A stretch of 64,000 bases of DNA from Muricea muricata (Eukaryota > Cnidaria > Anthozoa > Malacalcyonacea > Plexauridae), in assembly GCA_963855995.1 (NCBI GenBank), contig OY979721.1:2728001-2792000 (forward strand), in the 5' to 3' direction. A program made the translations under genes and the position numbers. The notes under the pieces were generated by a model that did no database searches, was not told the DNA's origin, and saw only the letters and a program-made list of their open reading frames with translations. Below are positions 1-12,100 of the stretch, piece by piece; the first letter of the stretch is position 1, and every line of letters begins with the position of its first letter.

Positions 1-2236
1 ACGTAATCGAGAAAACACAAGTGGATAAAAAGCGCGCGCGTCAAATCACATTTCACCCACTTCATGTTACTAAGGAAGATTATCTCAGGTAAAGTAAGAT
101 TAAATCATAGGAAAAGGATAATGATGAAAGGTGTAAAATATTGATATATTATTTTTTACTTGTATAACAATGGTGCTGAAGTCTGGGATCAAATTGATAA
201 ATTTCCAGATTAAAAAAAAACATGGCGGTACTATACCGGTTTCAGTCATCAGAGCAAGTTCGCCTACTTATCTTTGCCGAAAGTTCTGGGCTGCTCTGCG
301 GAGTTGAGTTAAAATAGCTCATCAACTGCGTGTGTTGATTAACGCTCCTGTAAAACTATGGTCGTTAAATTACCCAATCCCAAGTCACACTAACTTTTGA
401 ACTTTACCATTGGCTAGTAACAATAACTAGCTAACATTGCGAGTGTAGGTACTGCAGTTAATAGTACACGAATGGTATAGGTTCTTTCACTACTACGCAG
501 TGGCGGTCCAGGGTAAGTCAAAATAAATTATAGCAGCTTAATTTTAAATTCAAATAACTTTATAACAATGTCATAGGTTATTAATTTCAAAAGAATGAAA
601 TTTAACCCATGAAGTTGCTTTGAAGGTATTTTGAAATGTAAATATATCATAGAATGAGTTGTGGTAATTTATTTTGACTTACGTTAGATCTGCTACTGCC
701 TGAAACGATACAGTAAAAATCAACGTTTTGAGCGAAGGGGAGTGGCAGTGAAGGGCTTTCCCTCGAAACGTCGAATTTTACTCAATGTTTTAAGGTAGTG
801 AAAGAACCCAAATTTTTCGTGAAAATACAATTAACCCGTGGCGATAACTTGAGGAAGTTATTTCTGAGTTAACGGAGACAAAAACACACACATGCTGACT
901 TGTATCATTATTCTGACGTGTTTTCAAATCATGATTGTTTTCCGCAAATCATCACCTAATGACAATCCCATATCTCTGCTGGATCGATGCAGCAATCAGT
1001 TGATAATAGGATGGAAAAAATTCCTGGATTCATTATTTTGCAATCAAATTTTGTTTAATGATTAAGTTAAGCGGATAAGCGCACACCACGATACATTGTG
1101 GGTATGATAAATTGTGACAGCAATAAGAGTACTTTTTTACCAAATCCACTGTTTGTTAAGGGAACTAATTTACATTACGTTTAAAGGGAACTAATTAGAA
1201 TGAACTTTGGATACCTAGAATGATAGAATCAGCACGAAGATCAATATCTGAGATGCTGATGCTTATATAAGAGATAAATCTTCAGAAACAGGAATTCACA
1301 CCATCATATCAATACCTTTACATGACATAAATTCCGACTTAATTTCAAGGTATCTATCTGGGGCCGGTTGTATCAAAGGCGTTTAGCTTAAACGGTGGAT
1401 TAGTCAAAATAATTTAAGTCAAGATTTCTCGATATTTCTTTACAAGTTTCATCTAATTATTTACTCGAGATCACTATTGGAGTCAGTAACCGCCTTACAT
1501 AAAAACCGACCGGATGGTATCAATATAGATTGGTTTATGTTTTTAATTTTTGTGATAACTGAGCAGAAATATTTTGATAAGTAGATATAAGAAATAAGAA
1601 ATATCTCTTATTTCTAGAGATAAGAAATTCTTCTTCAAAAGTTAGAATGTAGAACGGATCATGTATAAAATTTATATTGTAGTATCTCACAAAAAATGAG
1701 ATACTTTGGGTAAAAAATTTTAAGCACTTGTTTGCCTGATTTCACGACCGCAATTAAACTCCTGCGCGAAAAACATACTGTGTCTAGGAAATGTGGGTGG
1801 AAATCAGTTGTACTCACTACATTAGCGGAAGAATTCAACAGAATAACTAATGTCCATTTTTCGCATCTGCGCATTTTTCGTCTTTGGTATTCTTTAATTT
1901 AAACAGGATTCTGTCAGGAAATTTGCAGCAATGTCTGTGTATTTACTCCTAATTACTGTATGTGTTCTTTCACTGAAGACCACAGTCTATCCCAACAAGC
2001 AGAAAAAATATGACCAAACATGCAGATACCGTGGAAATATGAGCAAAAACGACGCTGCCCGTACCCGTTTACCGGAACCGCGTATCCTAACCTCTCTAAT
2101 ACCAGACTGTTTGCAGAGCTTAATAGTCAATAGCTCTGCTGATGAATAACCAGGCGATACAGACACAGAATTAGCGTTATTTCACATATCAATAATCGCT
2201 TAATCGCAACTAAAACAATGCACTGGTAAGCCTTAC
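1..2236 (-). other. Intron 1 of the second GCPII-like gene (partial)
   Basis: The donor of the 2237-2454 exon opens into this stretch and no acceptor followed by a peptidase-like exon was found before the window edge. It holds a foldback/Penelope-like relic at 480-808. A short AT-rich repeat near 1410-1460 recurs in diverged form at about 12490-12545, and in inverted form near 6390-6450. The open frames at 1659-1874 and 1931-2149 have no coding character. Confidence 0.55.
480..808 (+). repeat. Foldback relic with Penelope-like, hammerhead-like core
   Basis: Two perfect inverted repeats nest here. 480-493 pairs with 795-808 (GGTTCTTTCACTAC and its complement), and 513-530 pairs with 665-682 (18 nt). 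Between the right-hand members lies a GAAGGGCTTTCCCTCGAAAC-type segment (about 746-770) followed by GTCGAATTTTACT. That resembles the core of hammerhead ribozyme motifs known from Penelope-like retroelements (stem II hairpin then GAAAC), but the CTGANGA box is degraded. Called as a relic; the family name is inference. Confidence 0.4.
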
Positions 2237-2454
2237 CTTATAGTATTTTTCACTTGTTCTGCGCTTAATATGTCCAGTAATTCATCAACACTGTAGCTTT
2301 TTGTGTCTTTTTTATCTGTTTCGTCCTCTTTGATTGCCAAATAGCCAGCTAGCATTCCGATGGAAAAACTAATCACAACAGCTACCACGAGTGTCATCAG
2401 AACGAAACCTGGTTTGTAAGTCTTCTTCGGTTTCTCTATTCCAAAGACTGTCAT
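2237..2454 (-). CDS. First coding exon of a second GCPII-like peptidase (rest outside window)
   Basis: The exon encodes 72 residues plus two bases of the next codon: a basic cytosolic N-terminus (about 1-16), one hydrophobic membrane segment (about 17-40), then an acidic and lysine-rich stalk ending in DELLDILSAEQVKNTI. It stops at a clear donor (AG/GTAAGG) in phase 2. That is the same phase and the same place in the protein as exon 1 of the complete gene at 16.9-9.1 kb, whose stalk ends [12 protein letters not shown]. An in-frame TAA lies 18 bases upstream of the ATG, so the start is well fixed. The remaining exons must lie to the left of base 1, because no M28 or PA-domain coding is visible in 1-2236 on the minus strand. 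The assignment rests on the shared exon architecture and stalk motif, since no catalytic residue is in view. Any other type II M28B peptidase is the main alternative. Confidence 0.7.
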
Positions 2455-4660
2455 CGTTGGACGTTCTTCTTAAATCTACCGAAAATGTTCTTCGTGCTTT
2501 TATCAATGCAAAAGTGTAACTAATTTCACAATTGCTTTCTTTCTCTTAGTGAATGTTATTTCAATAGTAATTAATCTTATATTTCAAAGATTGATTCCCA
2601 AAGTGGTGCTGGATGAAATACCAACAGGACGATTGAATGACGATGAATTGAACTCGAGCTTCCTTCTTGAGGTGGAAAGTCTTCTTTGAATCGTCTATGC
2701 ACGATGAAATGCTTGCAATGAACTGCGAGTCAGTCCGTCTAAACTCGACTGTGGTTGTTGACTGAACTTTGTTTTTCTTTGTAATTCTATGGACAAATCT
2801 TCTTCTTCACAAACCGCAGTTCGCATTCTTTATGCACGAAATTTCCAACTGTTTGAGCTTAGCTTCATTCTGAATATAATTTATCCATTCAGCTGTATTT
2901 ATACGATTGATCGACTATCACTCAACGTACCGGAGCTCAGCAGGATATGTGAATGTCAACATCGAATATTTGTCAAGAAATGCGGCCTCGTTTTCTTAAA
3001 TACTTTGTTAATTATCCAAGCATCACCGCCTTCAAAGCTCATCATGTGAATGCGAATTGATTTTCTTTACTTAGATTACGTGGGTGTGTGCATGTGCGTG
3101 TGTAAAGACAGGTTGAAGCACGGAATAGAAAATAAACAGAAGGGTCCTCGACCGCATGGGAACCTTTCAAGTTTATGTCCCAACGTTATATTACGCACGT
3201 TCATTGTACAGGTTCTGACCAGTCAATTGTTCTTTGTTGCTAATAGAAACGCTGAAATGACTTACTTCCGTCAGCAAACTGAATGAAAATAAGAAGAACA
3301 AGAGGCCTCTGCGTACTTCCGATTCTGTGGTAAAATTTCGAAATGATGGATGAGATTGAAGAAAGACATACATTTGATGCGCATGCGCGAATTTATTGTT
3401 CCTCGCGCAAAAACGTAGGAATATTCGTAAACAATAGTTCGAGCACTTAGCAAATAGAGTATTCAAGAAAGATATGCTATCTAATATTATCTGGTTTCCT
3501 AAGGGAAACATGCATAGTATTCTGCTTCTTATACCTTTTACGTAAACGCAATGAGGAATTTTAAGGACACACTTTTAACTGAAACTGGATGAACGATATA
3601 TATTGACATTTCAGGCCAAGTGTATACATGCATGCGTCAGTCAATGGTATATCTTACATGAATAAGCATAAAAAAACAAATGCGGGTTTTAAATTGACCC
3701 TTTAGGTCACGTTTTCTGCATTGTATGCTCATGGTGCGCCATAATTGCGATTGCGTGAATATTGATGTACATGTTTGCTGCTCTACTTTTTCTTTCAAAA
3801 TTGATTGATATCACAATTCTATACAGCGCTTACACAATGCACAAGGTATCCACATTGGAGGAGGGATTGGCAAATTTTGAAAAGATTGTATAATATATAC
3901 AAATGATATTGAACACCCCCCCCCCCCAATAGAGTCATTTTTAAGGAAATTACCTTAACTGCACAAACCCTTCAATAAATCCAATCATATACAATACCAT
4001 ACCATACAATGATATGAAATAGTAATGGGGGGGGGGGGGGATCTGCTCGTTAAGGCGGCTCTGTTATAAACATGAATAAATATATGGATAATAAACCTTT
4101 CTAAATCGTGATTATTTGGTTAGTTGGGCAAGAATACATTACGCACGTGACGATGAACAACCTTATTTCTGCATAAACCAGAACAAAAACGTAGATAATG
4201 ACTTGTATTGTAACTCATGCATACCAAACAATCTTTTCTATTGAATATGATACAACCAGCCCCAGATAATGACTTACATCGTAATTTTAAAGTGCTTATG
4301 GAGCGAAATTTTGTCTAATATTTTGTTGATTGCATTGCAAAGTTTAGTTAAAATGACAATGTAGCTTCTTTCGTGAAATTCTCTTTTCCTTGTTGAGATA
4401 TTGGATATGCATTTGACACAACCACCGACGTCATGTTGTAAGGAGTGTCAATGATTATGAGATGGCTTATTTCGTAACATATAAGAATGTCAAATGTCTA
4501 AACCTATAATACCTTTGCGTGTGTGTATGCTATGATTAACATCCAGGCCTAGCAATTTATGCGTAATATTTTAACTACCTTTAAATCAATGAAGCTTTTT
4601 GAAAAGTCATCACACAGAATGACGTCGGTGGTGGTGTTATTTTTTCGTATCAAATTAGAC
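2455..4660. other. Intergenic, no supported gene
   Basis: Upstream flank of the second peptidase gene and so the likely site of its promoter; no TATA box or other site could be fixed. Two homopolymer runs of opposite sense stand out, C-rich at about 3917 and G-rich at about 4027. The open frames at 2789-3049, 3050-3286 and 3191-3511 overlap on both strands and look like chance frames. Confidence 0.5.
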
Positions 4661-4664
4661 CCCG

Positions 4665-4850
4665 TTTACACGGTACCAGATCCGCATGGTCATGATATCA
4701 AATTGGATAGTTTGAAGACGAGTGTAGCTTTCAAATTTATAATAATACTACATAATTTAATAACAACTCATCATAGAAAAAGATGGCAGGAGTAAATATT
4801 GCCGCAAGCTATCCAAACTTGATGTGGTGACCATTCGGATCCGGTACACA
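4665..4850. mobile_element. Miniature inverted-repeat element (MITE)
   Basis: About 39 bp at 4672-4710 (GGTACCAGATCCGCATGGTC and onward) pairs with 4809-4847 on the opposite strand with few mismatches, leaving a loop of about 100 bp without coding. The length and terminal pairing are those of a non-autonomous DNA transposon. No clear target duplication was found, so the ends are approximate and the superfamily is unassigned. Confidence 0.55.
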
Positions 4851-5090
4851 GAAGTTATGAGGTGATTTTAACTAATTTTCACAACGCAATCGAAAAATCA
4901 TAGCAGACACAGCAGTTATGAGGTGATTTTAACTGATTTTTACAATGCAATCGAAAAATCATAGCAGACACAGAAGTTATGAAGTGATTTTAACTGATTT
5001 TCGTCATGGAATCGACTAATTATAGTAGACGCAGAAGTTATGAGGTGATTTGAACTGATTTTCACAATGCAATCGACAATATTATAGCAG
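4850..5090 (+). repeat. Four tandem copies of a 61-bp unit
   Basis: Units begin at 4850, 4911, 4972 and 5033, each opening with AGAAGTTATGAGGTGATTT or a near variant and ending around ATAGCAGACAC. The last copy is slightly short and the third is the most diverged. The array abuts the right end of the MITE at 4665-4850, so it may be a tandemly expanded tail of that element. Confidence 0.85.
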
Positions 5091-6506
5091 ATAATTTCGT
5101 TTCATAACACGTTTCACAAACTCTCTTATTAACTATTGAGAAAAACCAGACTTGAAGTTTAATATGGGATAGACCAATCAACGACAATCTCAGCGCGCTT
5201 CAAAAACTCGTATCCGGCCTTTGTACATCCTATCACATTTTTTTTTCTGATAAGCTTTGCCTCAAGTGGTTGGATTAGAAATTCCATACTGCGCGTCCCT
5301 AAGGCTAATGTCGTAACTGAATTCTTATATCAGGCATAGGTACAAACTGCTCAGTTTTTTTATGAAAGGAGAACACAATTGAGGAGCTTCACATTTTAAC
5401 CTGAATTACTATATAAGCGACGATCTAACCCACAAGTCCCATTTTACACAATCAGTTCTAAGTGTTTATGGGCTTTCAAGGTCGCCTATTATTTAACAAC
5501 TTCATTGACCAATTAAAGTAAGAATGTGTTACGTTGAAGCCTGGTTCTCGTGTGTCGGCGATCGATGGTCGGCGATCGATCGATGGAGAAATCATTCAAG
5601 GGGAAAGTTCTTGATTTTAACTTTTTAGAGCTTGTACATGATCATTAACCAATTATAAATTATGTTTTAGACAGAATTTCAACGTTTTCCGTGCGCATTT
5701 TAAAGCCAATTACATCAATCTACCATATCAATTTAAAGATAGGATACAGTTCCTTCTGCGCATCAGTTCTGCTCATAACAAAAAGGGACCCACAACTGTA
5801 AACATTGTCAAAATTTCAAATATTTCAAACTTGTGTTCAATTCATTGCATACCTATTCTAATTCTGTTTATCTGTCTGTTCTAATTCTGTGTATATCTAT
5901 TAAGATTCTACTTCTGTTCGCCCACTCTCGATGTATGTGGTAGATTGTGCTATATAAAACAGATTAGCAAGCAATGAGCGTTCGTATCAATCGTCTGGTG
6001 TGATAGGCAGAGAATCCGCTGTTGAAAATTTTGTAATGAAAAGACCTTCATAATTTCGTCTTCTCTGTCAGCGAACTGTAGGAATCTTTCCAGGACGTCA
6101 CCGTGTACGAATGTGAATTATTTATGGACACACCGTATGTTGACTTCACTTGTGCATAAACTACACCCTCAATCCCACCCTACAGATTTAACCTAGCAAA
6201 ATGTGCCAATTGGGAGCATTGTTTCTGTCTGCGAGCCGTGGTATGGGATGACGGGTTATTGCTTATATTCACCTCTCTGAAACTGCCACAAATGTAATTT
6301 CCTGGGTATCAGGGCCTAAATAAACCTTAATTTATTTTTGAGTTGGTTTTCTTTGATGTACCGCGGGTTGTATATAGGTTATTTACCTTGAATAAATAAT
6401 TAGATCAAAGTTGTGGAAAAATCTCGACGAATCTCGACTTAAATTGTTTAAAGTCAAAAGACTCTGTTAGAAAACCTCTTCAAAAATGAATTAAGTTAAT
6501 GTATGT
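5091..6506. other. Intergenic, no supported gene
   Basis: No coding-like frame of useful length. A short direct repeat of GTCGGCGATCGATG occurs twice near 5550-5585. Otherwise plain AT-rich sequence. Confidence 0.5.
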
Positions 6507-6551
6507 CATATACAGCCCTCGGACGCTGCGCGTCCTCGGGGGTAGTATATG
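6507..6551. repeat. 45-bp near-perfect hairpin
   Basis: CATATACAGCCCTCGGACGC, a TGC loop, then GCGTCCTCGGGGGTAGTATATG. The inner ten base pairs are perfect and the outer arms pair with a few mismatches. Very GC-rich against its surroundings. It could be a minimal palindromic mobile tip; no host function is evident. Confidence 0.6.
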
Positions 6552-6663
6552 AAATACATCCCTCCTTCTCGGTATTTAACTCTAACATAATCAATCATCC
6601 CTTGCGCGCTCGTAGTTTATTGTTTACGCTTTTGGAAAGGCAACCTTAATTGGATTAGCTGTA

Positions 6664-6953
6664 CAGGGTGAGTAAAAGAAAACTGATGCCCTTTCAAACT
6701 CAACAAAATCTAGTTCTCTGCAGAAGTTAAAATACATAATTGTAGCCGTGCAAGATTTGTCAGAAACAAGACAAAGTCAGAAACAACACAACAATGCAGA
6801 CCAATGGGAACAAACCGTAATGAAAATTCGCGGCTAATTTGAATTTGAAAGGGTATCAGTTTTTTTTACATCAACGTCTGTCGAATTGCAAGAATGCAAT
6901 GATGCTAGTTTGAATTTCAATAGTTATTAGTATCAGTTTTTATACTCACCCTG
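6664..6953. mobile_element. 290-bp MITE with TA target duplication
   Basis: Terminal inverted repeats of about 26 bp (CAGGGTGAGTAAAAG at the left; TATACTCACCCTG at the right) are flanked on both sides by TA (6662-6663 and 6954-6955). An internal inverted copy of the subterminal CTGATGCCCTTTCAAA lies near 6842-6862. No coding. The TA duplication points to a Tc1/mariner-type transposase, although PiggyBac/ISL2EU-like sources cannot be ruled out. Confidence 0.75.
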
Positions 6954-9106
6954 TACTGTGTACTAAGTCGCGATCTGTTCTCTGACCCATGCGAATAATT
7001 AAACAATTATATTTATACATTCCCTATTTGAGCAAGTATTGAACTCGAAGTACAAATCATATCACTTGTCGTAGAAGAATGCTAAACAAAGCCTAATCCA
7101 GTAATTATGAACGATGCTATAGACTTATTGGGTGGGCTTGGATTCTATTGGGTTTAACTATTGCATAAAAGTGTATAGTTATATTGTATTGTAAATTAGA
7201 GGCCTTGTCACTTATTTACTTTTGGATTAATTTTTCGCAACACAACTTTTCCTCTTCCTATCGAAGACAACATTTCTTCCCTACGGGCAAACTAGCGTTA
7301 AATTCACACGACCAACAATAGGCGGCAAACAATGTTTTCTTACAAAAACATAAGTACATGGGGTTTGTTATCATGGCACTCGCGTTACCGACCTACATCG
7401 CAGGCAGGGTCACAATTGCATTGTGCTGAATTTTATGCGATGAAATCTAGGACACAGAAAAGGCGCTCTAAAATTAGCGCGGCAAACATGAAAGAATTCT
7501 GGAGACGGACAGTCTCCGTCAAATTTTTAATGACGTCACTTGAAAATCTTATTTAACCAATATTCGATGAAAGAACAGGAGTAGATCGGCGTCGGCACTT
7601 TGATTTTTTAATTCTCCTACTTAAAATGCATGAGCCCTCTCATTTCACGACGGGAGCCACCGTTTCAATTAACTTATCTTGTTTTTTATGTATTGAAATA
7701 AGTGCGGGAATTGCTGCTAAGTGCAACAAATCTAAAGTTCGCGCTCTAATTGATATCAGCTGCAAGCATTGTGCATCGATCAGCGACATAAAAGCCACAA
7801 ATAAACATTTGAACATCACTAGAATCCCTTGCCAACTGATTTCTTCCATTGATGTTTATTTAGGTTTTGCGTGGTGAATATCAGTTCAATTTTGTGGAAA
7901 CACGACATTCATTATTCAAAGCTTTTGATCCCTAAGCTTGGATCCAGATCATTGTTAGCACTGATGCGCCAAAATGACGTCATAATGACGCTAGCGGTTT
8001 TACCTCGAGCTAAATGCGGTCAGCGAACAACAAATACATCTTATCAATGACGTCATTTTGATGCAAGACAGTTTTCCTCCCGGCTACGTTTTTAAACGAT
8101 AAAACAGTCCTTGCCTTTTAAAAAATAAATTACACTCGGGTAAGCACTGTGCAACTACTTATATCATTATGAAAAAAACCCATTTTGTGTCATTTTCGCT
8201 TTAAAGAAAGTACTACAAGTTGTCTGTAAATTTGAAAACACATCAGGAAAATTATTGTTTTGTTACACGCTGTCTATCAAGGAATAGACAGGGACTAGAG
8301 TTGCCAATCATCAAATGACAGCCTTTACTAAAGGAAAATAAGATTTAACTCGTAACTCTGTCATTGCAACAATCATCTGTACTGCGTGAAATATTTTAAA
8401 TGCTTTGACCCTACTGCTAGAACCCACGTAATGTACTTTGATTCAATAAAGATATGCTGGACAATGCTATTCACCGGATAGTGATTTTTGCAACTAAAAT
8501 GGAAATAGCAATGACAAAAACAAATCGCTTAGGCATAAAAAGCAATGACACCAGAGATATTAGACTCGCAAGAGATAAAAAGCGACCTTAACTCGAGAAT
8601 GCTAAACTTTAATATAGGTTTTGCCAGTTATTGAACATGCTTAGAAAGTTTGAGATAAACACTATCCGGTTGATAGCCCTATTTACCTTTCGTACAAGTG
8701 GCTCAAAGCGTTTTTAATTGATGCATGTAAGAAGTCATTTTTTATCCGGGTTAATATCATTTAATGTTCTGCATCTTCCATTTTGGCTATATAAGAAATT
8801 TTCGTCGAATTAGATAGCTGAAATGAATATTTAAATCTTCTATTATCTTACCAAAAACTACCTAAGTTCTCCGTCTAAAGATCGCAAGAGGTCATCAATT
8901 TAGTTTAGTCAGTCAATTGTCTTAATCCAATCCTGGTTAGATTAGCCAAGACTATATATTAATTATATTAATCAGGAATTTCAACGTCAAGTTACCATTG
9001 ACAATGTTGCAATGAAACTATATACCATAAAGGTTCCCATTGGTTTCCGGATAAAGTAAAAGAGAGTTTTATGTAGTAAGATTACACTCAATGAACAATA
9101 AATGCT
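6954..9106. other. Intergenic region 3' of the complete peptidase gene
   Basis: No supported gene. The two opposite-strand frames at 7626-7877 and 7640-7849 are mutual shadows. An inverted pair at 7963-7983 and 8047-8065 carries two TGACGTCA palindromes. The 3' end of the complete peptidase mRNA should fall in the right part of this stretch; an AATAAA hexamer overlaps its stop codon (9106-9111). Confidence 0.5.
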
Positions 9107-9111
9107 TTATT
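9106..9111 (-). promoter_or_regulatory. AATAAA hexamer overlapping the peptidase stop codon
   Basis: On the minus strand the last codons read GAG GAA TAA AG, so a canonical polyadenylation hexamer overlaps the stop. No other AATAAA was seen in the next few hundred bases on that strand. If it is used, the 3' UTR would be only about 15-30 bases. Whether it is used cannot be seen from sequence. Confidence 0.35.
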
Positions 9112-12100
9112 CCTCTTTCCAAACTGGTCGTAGGAACTCGTTTGCCTCTTTGATGCTCTTGAACAAGATGTTAATCTGCTTCTTCACTTCTTTCCAATCC
9201 ACTTCTTTCGGAGAAACTGCATCAGAAATTCCTGGAAAGCTGGTGCTTCCGTAACTGTTTACCACCGCAGGTGCGAAAACGATGTTCCTTGTATCTGGAC
9301 GTCCCGGTAGTCCGTACGGATTGATGAAGATTTTTTCCAAATTCGCCATTTGGTTGTTGAGGATACGTAACTTCGAGAAATCTGTTGATTTCAAAGATTT
9401 TTTACGCTGTTCGAAATCGTGTGTAGTTTTATTGAACTCTTTAATCGCCGCTTCGATGTGATCCATTGATATGTTCATGTTTTTCAATTTTGACAAAACT
9501 TCTTTGGCCAGATTCTTACTGGATTCCAATAAAGCATCACTATAGCTTGTGACGTCGATGGGAACAAGGTTTGAGTCACAGATGCGCAGTAGCAGTCGTG
9601 CAGACAGTTTGCAAGCAGAGAGATGTATTTGGAAACTGGGATCGACGAACTTTTCCACCCAGTGGAATGTGTCGTGTATCGAGTGGTAAACGGGGTAAAC
9701 GGTGACATTTTTGTCTCTGAAGGAGTAATGGAAGGCCACACTGGGAATTCCTATAGATGAATATTGATCACGGTTAGGAAATAATTTTTGCATGTTTGGG
9801 AAAATAGTAATCTTTCTCTACATTGTATACAAAAATCGGACAAACAAGAAAGCAGGATGCATAGGTTTGACCGACTTCAAGCTGGGGCCATAGCAACACG
9901 ACTCACCAAGAAACTGATAGAATGGAACAAAGTCTGAACCAGATCCAAGAGAGCCAAACTTTGGATATTTCTTCTTTCCAACCTCCTTCCATCTTTGAAA
10001 CAATGTCAGTTTGTCCTTCTTCGATTCCTCTCTGGGATCCTGCACTTCCTTCGCCTCGCTAAATACAAGTTCTTTAAACAGCGGACTGCCTAAATTTGGA
10101 AAAAAAAACAAACAATAGTCAAAAGTGAAGCCCTCCAAGGGGTAAACTCCCTTGTTTTCAAGCCCAACCAAGGGGTTTTTAGCTGCATTGTCGCTTGATT
10201 TTTACTCCTTAACGTTACTGTTACCTTTTAAACAAAACAATGTAGGTCGCTGTCGACTTTTTATGTTCGCGTCATAGTCAGGCTTTATGTAACGGGTATA
10301 TAGTAATTAATAAGGAGTTAGTCCGATTAAATATGCATTTAAAATAACTACATATTTGGCATAATAACAGAAGAATCACGCTAAATACAAATCTGATAAT
10401 ACAACCACTATCTGAAAAGGTTAAAAATAGTCCTGTATACCGGCAATACTACGGTGTGACACCGATCCTTTGCATGTATAAATGTTTTAACCAATCACCT
10501 TTAGCAGATAGGCTATAGTTCCCTCTGACAACGGCATCAATGTTGATATAAGCCACTGCTCTCTCTCTTACGATCTTACTTTGCTCCTCCACCCACTCGA
10601 TAGAACCAATCAAACCTTGTTCTTCAGCTCCCCAACTACACAGCTTGATTGTGCGTCTGGGTCGCCAACCTTTATGAAGAAATAGATACGCTCTAAAACA
10701 CCATTGGTGCAAACAAACAGGCTTCTGCCATAGATTAAGGACGTGCAACTAATAAATTACCCGCAAAATTGTAATTTACAGCTGCATGTTAATGAAGTTT
10801 TCGTTATTACCTGTTTCCATCAACTTTTTGAGCCCGTAAGCAATCTCCATCATAACAGCGGTCCCACTAGACGAATCCACAGCACCAAATGCCCAACCAT
10901 CTCTATGAGAGCCTAAAATGACCCACTTGTCTGGCTCTTCCTTTCCCAATATCGTCCCGACTATATTAGTGACATTCCGACTTTGTAATTCGGCATTCAC
11001 TTTAATGGTGACATTAGGGCCTGTGTTATTGATACCGATATTGTAGGGGAAGTCAAATCCACCTTCCCAAAACGGTGGAGCTTGTATACCTAAATAGAAA
11101 ATAAAGAAATAATTTGCAAGCACGTTAACTGTGTTTGTTTCAAACTAAAGTTAACAGTGTAGTCAGTCACGGGCGTAACTACAGCCCTAATGGGATGGGG
11201 TGTTTATTCATATATTCACGTTCCATCAGACGAATTTCTTTTGCAATCGATTGAATTTCAAAAGAAATTTGTCGGAGAGAACGCGAATACATAAATAAAC
11301 ACCCTCCCAATTATCGTTCTAGTTACGCCTTTTTATGTAGTGCAATTTGTAGTACATGAAATTGATGAAAGTTAAAGGTTGTTACATTACTAGGATAGTA
11401 ATGTATAAATCGATAATTCGACCAAAGGTCCTAATTGCCCGACGCTCAAAACGACGATTTTAACTTTATTCTTTCAAGCAGTGAAAGAATCTTCACCTTT
11501 CGTGTACTACGTTTGTAATATGCATCTTTCATGCAGTTGTTTAGTGCTGTAAAACTAAAACCAGAACAGGTTATTGTAATCTGGATAATTTTAAGTAGTC
11601 TAAATAGTACTTACACTAAAGCAACATGTTTGAGATATCTTTTTCAGGTAGTTCAAAGACAAACCATGACAGCTTATTGAAGTATGATGGCTAAACTACA
11701 CCATCACATTTCAAATTTTTTCAGTCAGTTCATACACAATCCTCAATGTATTTGAAGACAGTGCTTTTCTCGTCGACCGAATACCAAGCGTTCTTTCTCC
11801 AGATAGAATAATAGAGCTTACGTTACCAACCTTTTATTAATTGAAGTAGTTTCTTAGCCTGACCGTAAGGCAGGGGTGTTGCAGGGATCTTGGGCATGAA
11901 TACGTCTTCAACGTCAGAACGTAAAATACCATTAATTGCAGGCACTTCAGGTGTTAGCGGATCACCTTTGACCGTACGAAGGTTTCCTCGTTGCACTCCG
12001 CTTGGAGGGAGCCACCATGTTTTGGGGTAGGTGCTCTCCCCCTTTACAGCCGAGTCGGCTGGATCATTGTACAATATAGCACCCGCAGCCCCACATTCTG

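Noticed and set aside
3917..4040. G/C runs as G-quadruplex regulators
   Set aside because: Single homopolymer tracts, common beside MITEs here, with no four-tract arrangement or gene context.
9484..9741. 85-codon minus-strand frame
   Set aside because: Out-of-frame shadow inside the last peptidase exon.
11823..11830. Alternative donor GTTG/GTAACG for peptidase exon 4
   Set aside because: It throws the next exon out of frame; the AAAAG/GTTGGT donor ending at 11831 restores the conserved [14 protein letters not shown] junction.
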